From NCBI RefSeq assembly GCF_004365705.1, contig NZ_SOBN01000003.1, positions 496,001 to 560,000 on the forward strand: DNA of 64,000 nt, written 5' to 3'. Below, in pieces: positions 59,693 through 64,000 of this stretch. The notes under the pieces are model-generated. The model was not told the DNA's origin. It ran no database searches and was given only the letters and a program-made list of their open reading frames with translations. The stretch comes from Streptomyces sp. 846.5. GTDB taxonomy: Bacteria > Actinomycetota > Actinomycetes > Streptomycetales > Streptomycetaceae. How positions within the stretch are numbered: position 1 is the first letter of the stretch; each line of letters begins with the position of its first letter. A program made the translations under genes and the position numbers.

Positions 59693-60495
59693 ACGCGCAG
59701 CTCAGTGGAGTCCTCGCGGCGGCCAGGGCCGAGAACCGGGCCGCCCTGATCGGCTACCTCCCGGCCGGCTTCCCGACCATCCCCGGCGCCGCCCAGGCCG
59801 TCCAGGCGCTGATCGACGGCGGCGTGGACGTGGTCGAGCTCGGCCTGCCGCACAGCGACCCGGTCCTGGACGGTCCCACCATCCAGACCGCCGACGACAT
59901 CGCCCTGCGCAACGGCGTCCGCACCAGGGACGTGCTGGAGACGGTCCGTCAGGTCACCGCCGCCAACCCCGCCGTGCCGGTGCTGGTGATGACCTACTGG
60001 AACCCGGTGGACCGCTACGGCGCCGCCCGGTTCGCCGCCGATCTGGCCGCCGCCGGGGGAGCCGGCTGCATCCTGCCCGACCTGCCGGTCGAGGAGGCCG
60101 GCCCCTGGCTCGCGGCCGCCGAGGAACTGGGTCTGGCCACGGTCTTCGTGGTCGCCCCGTCCAGCCGCGACCAGCGGCTCGCGACCATCACCGCCAGCGG
60201 CACCGGCTTCGTCTACGCGGCCGCGGTGATGGGCGTCACCGGCAGCCGCAACCAGGTCGGCGAGATGGCCGAGGACCTGGTCAGGCGCACCCGGGCGACC
60301 ACGGACCTGCCGGTCTGCGTCGGCCTCGGCGTCTCCACCGCGGCGCAGGCCGCCGAGGTGGCGGCGTTCGCCGACGGGGTGATCGTCGGCTCCGCCTTCG
60401 TCCAGCGGATCCTGGACGCGGCCTCCCCGGAGGCCGGCTACGCGGCCGTGCGCGAGCTCGCGGCCGAGCTCGCCGTGGGCGTCCGCAAGCGCTAG
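59689..60495 (+). CDS. trpA: TrpA, tryptophan synthase alpha subunit
   Basis: TrpA cleaves indole-3-glycerol phosphate and passes indole to TrpB. In the 268-aa barrel, [12 protein letters not shown] is followed by [19 protein letters not shown] (the family Glu and Asp), [30 protein letters not shown] and [15 protein letters not shown]. The start is GTG, overlapping the trpB stop. It ends the trp cluster; a hairpin follows after 30 nt. Confidence 0.96.
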   Translation: MNAQLSGVLAAARAENRAALIGYLPAGFPTIPGAAQAVQALIDGGVDVVELGLPHSDPVLDGPTIQTADDIALRNGVRTRDVLETVRQVTAANPAVPVLVMTYWNPVDRYGAARFAADLAAAGGAGCILPDLPVEEAGPWLAAAEELGLATVFVVAPSSRDQRLATITASGTGFVYAAAVMGVTGSRNQVGEMAEDLVRRTRATTDLPVCVGLGVSTAAQAAEVAAFADGVIVGSAFVQRILDAASPEAGYAAVRELAAELAVGVRKR

Positions 60496-60525
60496 ACCTC
60501 GCCCCCCGAGAAGTCGCACTAAACC

Positions 60526-60565
60526 CGCCACGCGGTCACTCGTTCAGGTGAGTGGCCGCGTGGCG
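60526..60565 (+). terminator. Hairpin terminator after trpA
   Basis: CGCCACGCGGTCACT (60526-60540) pairs with AGTGGCCGCGTGGCG (60551-60565) with one mismatch and a 10-nt loop. T-run is weak, as usual for Streptomyces terminators. Confidence 0.6.
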
Positions 60566-60665
60566 CGTATCCCCCGTGGTGCCCTCCTCGTTGATGATCC
60601 GGCAGGTGGCTCCTTTTGGCGCCGCCCGTGCTCGCATGCACGACCGCGATCAGAGGAGGTCCACC

Positions 60666-61505
60666 GTGGCTGCTTCCACCCGTGCCCGGGTGACCCGTGC
60701 GGCCGTCGCCGCTGTGGCGCTGGCCGTGGCCGTCGGCGGCGAGGCCAGCGTGGGCAGGGCCCTGTCCGACGGCGGGCGGCAGCGGTTCGTCGCCGAGCAG
60801 ACCGGCTACGACCGCAGCAGCGACGCCCTCACCCTCACTGTCAGCAGGAGCGTTCACCGCCCCGCCCTGATCGCCGACGTCCCCCAGCGGAAGATCCTCA
60901 GCGGCCTGCCCGCACGCCTCGCCCCGGACGGCGCCGGCATCGACGTCGGCTATGCCGACGCGCCGGTCGTGCTCACCCTCTTCGAGGACTTCCGCTGCTC
61001 CTCGACCCGTGACTTCGAGCGCCGGCAGGGCGCCGAGCTGGCCGGCCTGGCCGCCCGCCACCAGGTGCTGCTCCGCTATGTCATGGAGTCGTCGCTGGAC
61101 CAGCGGCTGCCCGGCCCCGGCGGGCTGCTCGCCACCAACGCGGCCCGGGCCGCCCTCTCCCGGGGCGCGTTCCCGCTGTTCCACGCGCTGCTCTTCGCCA
61201 ACCAGCCGGACGAGTACGTGGACGGCTTCACCGTCCCGCGCCTGCTGGCCATCGCCGGCTCGGTGCCGCACCTGCGCGGTCCGGCCTTCGACACCGAGGT
61301 CCGCACGGTCTGGTACCGGGACTGGGTCAACGCGGCGCAGACCGCCTACGACGACGCACACGTCCGCTTCGGGACGCCCTCGATGCTGCTGAACGGCAAC
61401 GAGGTCGACCTCGGCGCGCAGCACGCGCTGCTCAGCGACCCCAAGGCGCTGGGCGCCTTCGTCGCGCAGGCGGCCGCGCAGAAGGCGGCTGCGGAGCAGT
61501 ACTGA
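60666..61505 (+). CDS. DsbA-like thioredoxin-fold secreted protein with single active-site Cys (CSST)
   Basis: The 279-aa product has a signal anchor (about 10-30) and a DsbA/DSBA_2-type thioredoxin domain starting DAPVVLTLFEDFRCSSTRDF. The active-site motif is CSST instead of CxxC, so it cannot form the usual internal disulfide. Later LLFANQPDEYVDGFTVPRLL and GTPSMLLNGNEVDLGAQ match the family and the sister gene at 62114. GTG 60666 has AGGAGG upstream. It may act as a chaperone, a monothiol enzyme, or be degenerate. Confidence 0.82.
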   Translation: MAASTRARVTRAAVAAVALAVAVGGEASVGRALSDGGRQRFVAEQTGYDRSSDALTLTVSRSVHRPALIADVPQRKILSGLPARLAPDGAGIDVGYADAPVVLTLFEDFRCSSTRDFERRQGAELAGLAARHQVLLRYVMESSLDQRLPGPGGLLATNAARAALSRGAFPLFHALLFANQPDEYVDGFTVPRLLAIAGSVPHLRGPAFDTEVRTVWYRDWVNAAQTAYDDAHVRFGTPSMLLNGNEVDLGAQHALLSDPKALGAFVAQAAAQKAAAEQY

Positions 61506-61542
61506 CCAACTGAACAGTCAAATCGCAGGGAGGCGATGCCGG

Positions 61543-62058
61543 ATGGCCACGGATCAGATGGCCCGGGCGGGTGGGAAGCAAGACGTACGGAAGCGCTCCG
61601 GCGCGGTCGTCACCGGAATCGGTACGGCCGCGCGGCTCGGGCTCGCGGTCGTCTGGGCCTGGGCGGGGCTCGCCAAGATCTCCGACCCGGAAGCCGCGGC
61701 GCAGGCCGTGCGCGCCTACCGGCTGTTGCCGGAGGCCCTGGTGAAACCGTTCGGCTACGGCCTGCCCTTCCTGGAGATCGCCCTGGCCGTGCTGCTGCTG
61801 GTCGGCCTCGGCACCCGGGTCGCGGCTGCCCTCTCGGGGCTGCTGCTGCTCGTCTACATCGGCTCCATCGCCTCGGTCTGGGCGCGCGGGATCTCCATCG
61901 ACTGCGGCTGCTTCGGCGGCGGCGGCGCGGTGAGCGCCTCGCACACCGCGTACCTCCAGGAGATCCTCCGCGACCTCGGCTTCCTGCTGCTGGCCGGATG
62001 GCTGGTCAGGCGGCCCCGCACCTGGGTCTCGCTGGACGGCACGCTCGCCCTGGACTGA
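61543..62058 (+). CDS. MauE/DoxX-family membrane protein
   Basis: This 171-aa protein has four membrane segments and the MauE/DoxX pattern VVWAWAGLAKISDPEAAAQA with SIDCGCFGGGGAV after the third segment. The conserved CGCFG can exchange electrons; relatives pass reducing power to partner thiol-disulfide proteins. It sits between two DsbA-like genes, matching that idea. ATG 61543 has GGGAGG upstream. Confidence 0.87.
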   Translation: MATDQMARAGGKQDVRKRSGAVVTGIGTAARLGLAVVWAWAGLAKISDPEAAAQAVRAYRLLPEALVKPFGYGLPFLEIALAVLLLVGLGTRVAAALSGLLLLVYIGSIASVWARGISIDCGCFGGGGAVSASHTAYLQEILRDLGFLLLAGWLVRRPRTWVSLDGTLALD

Positions 62059-62113
62059 TCCACCGCACCGCAGTAGTTCAACTTGTCCCCGGATATTTGG
62101 TGATGAAGCAGCG

Positions 62114-62968
62114 ATGACCCAGAAGAACAGCAGTGAAGCCAAGCGCACCGCGCGCGAACGCATGCAGGAGGAGCGCGCCGCCCAGGAGGCCAAGGCCAAG
62201 CGGATCCGCAAGTTCGGCATCATCGGCACGGTGCTCGCCGTGATCGTGGTGGCCGTGGTGATCGGAGTGCTGGTGCAGAACGGCCGCACCAGCTCGTACG
62301 ACGCCGCCACCCAGGCCCCGGCCGGGACCGTCGGCAGCAACAACCTGATCATCCCGGTGGGTTCGACGGCCGCTCCGTCCACGCTGACGGTCTACGAGGA
62401 CCTGCGCTGCCCGGCGTGCGGCTCCTTCGAGAAGAGCTTCCACACCACGGTCAACCAGCTGATGGCCCAGGGCAAGATCCAGGTGCAGTACCACGTGGTG
62501 TCGTTCATCGACCGCCACGACAACGGCTCCGGGTCCAAGAACGCAGCCAACGCCGTCGCCTGCGCACAGAACGTCGGCAAGTTCCACGGCTACCACGACG
62601 TGCTCTACGCCAACCAGCCGGACGAGACCGACGACGCCTGGGCGGACAAGTCCAAGCTGATCACCCTCGCCAAGCAGGTCCCCGGGCTGGACACGCCCAC
62701 CTTTGAGTCCTGCGTGAACAACAACAGCTTCGGCGCCTGGGTCACCGCGGTGCAGAAGGACTTCGACAAGTCCGGCTACACCTCCACGCCGACCATCCTG
62801 CTCAACGGCACCTCGGCCTACCCCACCTACAACGGGGAGCAGATCAGCACGGCCAACCTGATCAAGTGGGTCGACGCCGCCAACAAGGGCAAGACCCCGG
62901 CGTCCCTCGCGCCGTCGGCCTCGTCCGCCCTGGTCTCCCCGAACGCCTCGCCCAGCGCGACAGGCTGA
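62114..62968 (+). CDS. DsbA-like membrane-anchored thioredoxin-fold protein (CPAC)
   Basis: The 284-aa protein has a long basic N-terminus with coiled-coil character (RERMQEERAAQEAKAKRIRK), one membrane segment (about 34-54) and an extracellular thioredoxin domain with the active site CPAC in VYEDLRCPACGSFEKSFH, and the cis-Pro loop YTSTPTILLNGTSAY. It would oxidise or isomerise exported proteins with the MauE-like partner. It ends in a disordered Ser/Pro tail. Confidence 0.9.
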   Translation: MTQKNSSEAKRTARERMQEERAAQEAKAKRIRKFGIIGTVLAVIVVAVVIGVLVQNGRTSSYDAATQAPAGTVGSNNLIIPVGSTAAPSTLTVYEDLRCPACGSFEKSFHTTVNQLMAQGKIQVQYHVVSFIDRHDNGSGSKNAANAVACAQNVGKFHGYHDVLYANQPDETDDAWADKSKLITLAKQVPGLDTPTFESCVNNNSFGAWVTAVQKDFDKSGYTSTPTILLNGTSAYPTYNGEQISTANLIKWVDAANKGKTPASLAPSASSALVSPNASPSATG

Positions 62969-63093
62969 GTGCACATACTGGTCAGCGGGACCGTCGCAGC
63001 AGGCCGCCCTGGTGGGCGGCGGCGATCGCGGCGGTCCTGCTGTCCACGCCGACGGGCGTGCCGGCATTGCCCGCGCCCGCGGGTCCTGCTTGG

Positions 63094-63099
63094 TAACGT
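63094..63099 (+). promoter_or_regulatory. -10 box TAACGT before the Uma2 gene
   Basis: TAACGT lies 6 nt before ATG 63106, again with no Shine-Dalgarno sequence. Confidence 0.4.
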
Positions 63100-63105
63100 G
63101 CGGAC

Positions 63106-63657
63106 ATGGCGCACGAACCCTCCATCCCGAGCAACCGGCTCGTCCAGGCCTGGCACGACCTGGAGGTCCCGGCCGGGCTCTACGTCGAACTGCTCGACGG
63201 CGAGCTCGTCATGCAGGCCAACCCCGGCTCCATTCACGACCTGCCCGGCCGCGCCTTCGTGAGGCAGACCCCCGAGCCCTTCGCCGCATGGTCGGAGCGC
63301 GGGGTCTTCCTCGCCGACGACTACCGGCCCCGCGCCGACGCGGTCGTCGTCCGGGCCGAGGACACCCCGCTGACCATGGACGACTGGTCGGCCCGGATCC
63401 TCCTGGCCGTGGTCGAGACGGTCTCCACCACCCGGGCCGCCATCAAGCGCGACTGGGAGGACAAGCGCCTGGCCTACGCCGCCGCCGGCATCCCCGTCTA
63501 CGTGATCGTCGACCCCAACGACGCCGCATGGCACGTCCTCGAACTCGACGGCAGCCGCTATGTCGAGACCTCGACCGGAGTGTTCGGGCAACCACTCAAG
63601 ATGCCTGCCCCCATGGACTTCACCATCGACACCCACGGCTGGCACCCCTACGCCTGA
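63106..63657 (+). CDS. Uma2-family (DUF820) putative restriction-like endonuclease
   Basis: This 183-aa protein has the Uma2/DUF820 pattern of the PD-(D/E)XK superfamily: a leading YVELLDGELVMQ, then DYRPRADAVVV with the metal Asp, a LLAVVETVSTTRA segment with the Glu, and a KRLAYAAAGIPVYVIVDP with the basic residue and strand. Streptomycete genomes hold many copies, and their biological role is not settled. It stands alone after the DsbA-like operon. Confidence 0.87.
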   Translation: MAHEPSIPSNRLVQAWHDLEVPAGLYVELLDGELVMQANPGSIHDLPGRAFVRQTPEPFAAWSERGVFLADDYRPRADAVVVRAEDTPLTMDDWSARILLAVVETVSTTRAAIKRDWEDKRLAYAAAGIPVYVIVDPNDAAWHVLELDGSRYVETSTGVFGQPLKMPAPMDFTIDTHGWHPYA

Positions 63658-63712
63658 TGTCCGACGGCTAAATCGGTGGTCCTCTCCCGGCCTGCACCGG
63701 CAAGCTCATCGC

Positions 63713-64000
63713 ATGAATGTGCTGCTGGCCGGTGTTGTCGGCTCGACCGCCTATGGGCTCGCGCACGCGGGGTCCGATGTTGACGTGCTCGGGATGTTCG
63801 CCGCGCCCACCGAGGAGCTCCTGGGACTGCGCAGCCCGCGGGAGTCCGTGGTGTCGACGGACCCGGACAGCACCTTCCACGAGGCCGGGAAGGCCGTGCG
63901 GCTGATCCTCTCCAGCAATCCGACGGCCAGTGAGATCCTCTGGCTGGAGGAGTACGACGTCCGTACCCCGCTGGGGGAGGAGCTGATCGCCCTGCGTGGT
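63713..64000 (+). CDS. Nucleotidyltransferase-domain protein, N-terminal part (cut by window end)
   Basis: The frame is open from ATG 63713 to the end of the window. It begins MNVLLAGVVGSTAYGLAHAG and continues SDVDVLGMF, the GSxAYG...SDxD signature of the polymerase-beta-like nucleotidyltransferases. It then has VRLILSSNPTASEILWL, typical of the predicted nucleotidyltransferases annotated in Streptomyces. The rest is outside the window, so the family subtype is not decided. Confidence 0.75.
   Translation, partial: MNVLLAGVVGSTAYGLAHAGSDVDVLGMFAAPTEELLGLRSPRESVVSTDPDSTFHEAGKAVRLILSSNPTASEILWLEEYDVRTPLGEELIALRG

Overview
The window is high-GC DNA with very strong third-position GC bias, frequent GTG starts and the gene order of an actinomycete of the family Streptomycetaceae (Streptomyces, Kitasatospora or Streptacidiphilus; I cannot fix the genus). 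From memory, the backbone order ftsW-murG-ftsQ-ftsZ-pgeF-yggS-sepF-yggT-divIVA-ileS-dksA-like-lspA-rluD ... dnaE ... his ... trp is the conserved chromosome-core order of Streptomyces. This is therefore core chromosome carrying two accessory-looking inserts.

Layout. 1-7.7 kb: division and cell-wall (dcw) cluster, from the end of ftsW to divIVA. 7.7-11.4 kb: copies of a dispersed inverted-repeat element, then ileS on the minus strand behind a T-box leader. 11.7-16.2 kb: a DksA/TraR zinc-finger protein, lspA, rluD, a GNAT acetyltransferase and a Na+/H+ antiporter. 16.3-22.4 kb: a small lipoprotein, a repeated operator-like motif, then a Pls/PosA-type single-module NRPS whose specificity residues read as lysine, with an M1 aminopeptidase behind it. 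This looks like a locus for making and breaking down a cationic poly-amino acid. 22.5-31.7 kb: dnaE, a DUF2567-type membrane protein, an ABC exporter, a NYN-domain protein, a secreted protein and a LON-domain protein. 31.9-37.8 kb: histidine operon hisD-C-B-(50-aa membrane protein)-H-priA-ridA-F.

38.0-51.5 kb is the most unusual part. It is an apparently co-oriented run, 4-nt overlapped at most joints: a 133-aa protein, pstC, a pstA-pstS gene fusion, a 914-aa secreted membrane-anchored protein, a second small phosphate-binding-like protein, a WxL-like surface protein, a WxLIP/DUF916-like protein, a sortase-fold membrane protein lacking all three catalytic residues, and pstB. It couples a phosphate-type ABC importer to a WxL-style cell-surface assembly and separates hisF from hisI. 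I consider it the best candidate for an undescribed system.

51.5-53.6 kb: a TIGR03085-type protein and two tandem septum-formation-domain proteins on the minus strand. 53.7-60.5 kb: hisI followed by the tryptophan cluster trpE, trp-associated membrane proteins, trpC, trpM, trpB and trpA. No separate trpF is seen, which fits priA being bifunctional. 60.6-64 kb: two DsbA-like thioredoxin-fold proteins around a MauE/DoxX membrane protein, a Uma2-family protein and the start of a nucleotidyltransferase.

Regulation visible in sequence: a translational-type T-box before ileS; a 25-bp palindrome and a good sigma-70-type promoter before ftsZ; and at least twelve genes with a TANNNT-like -10 box 6-8 nt before the start codon, the signature of leaderless transcripts. 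No tRNA, rRNA, CRISPR array, transposase or prophage genes were seen.
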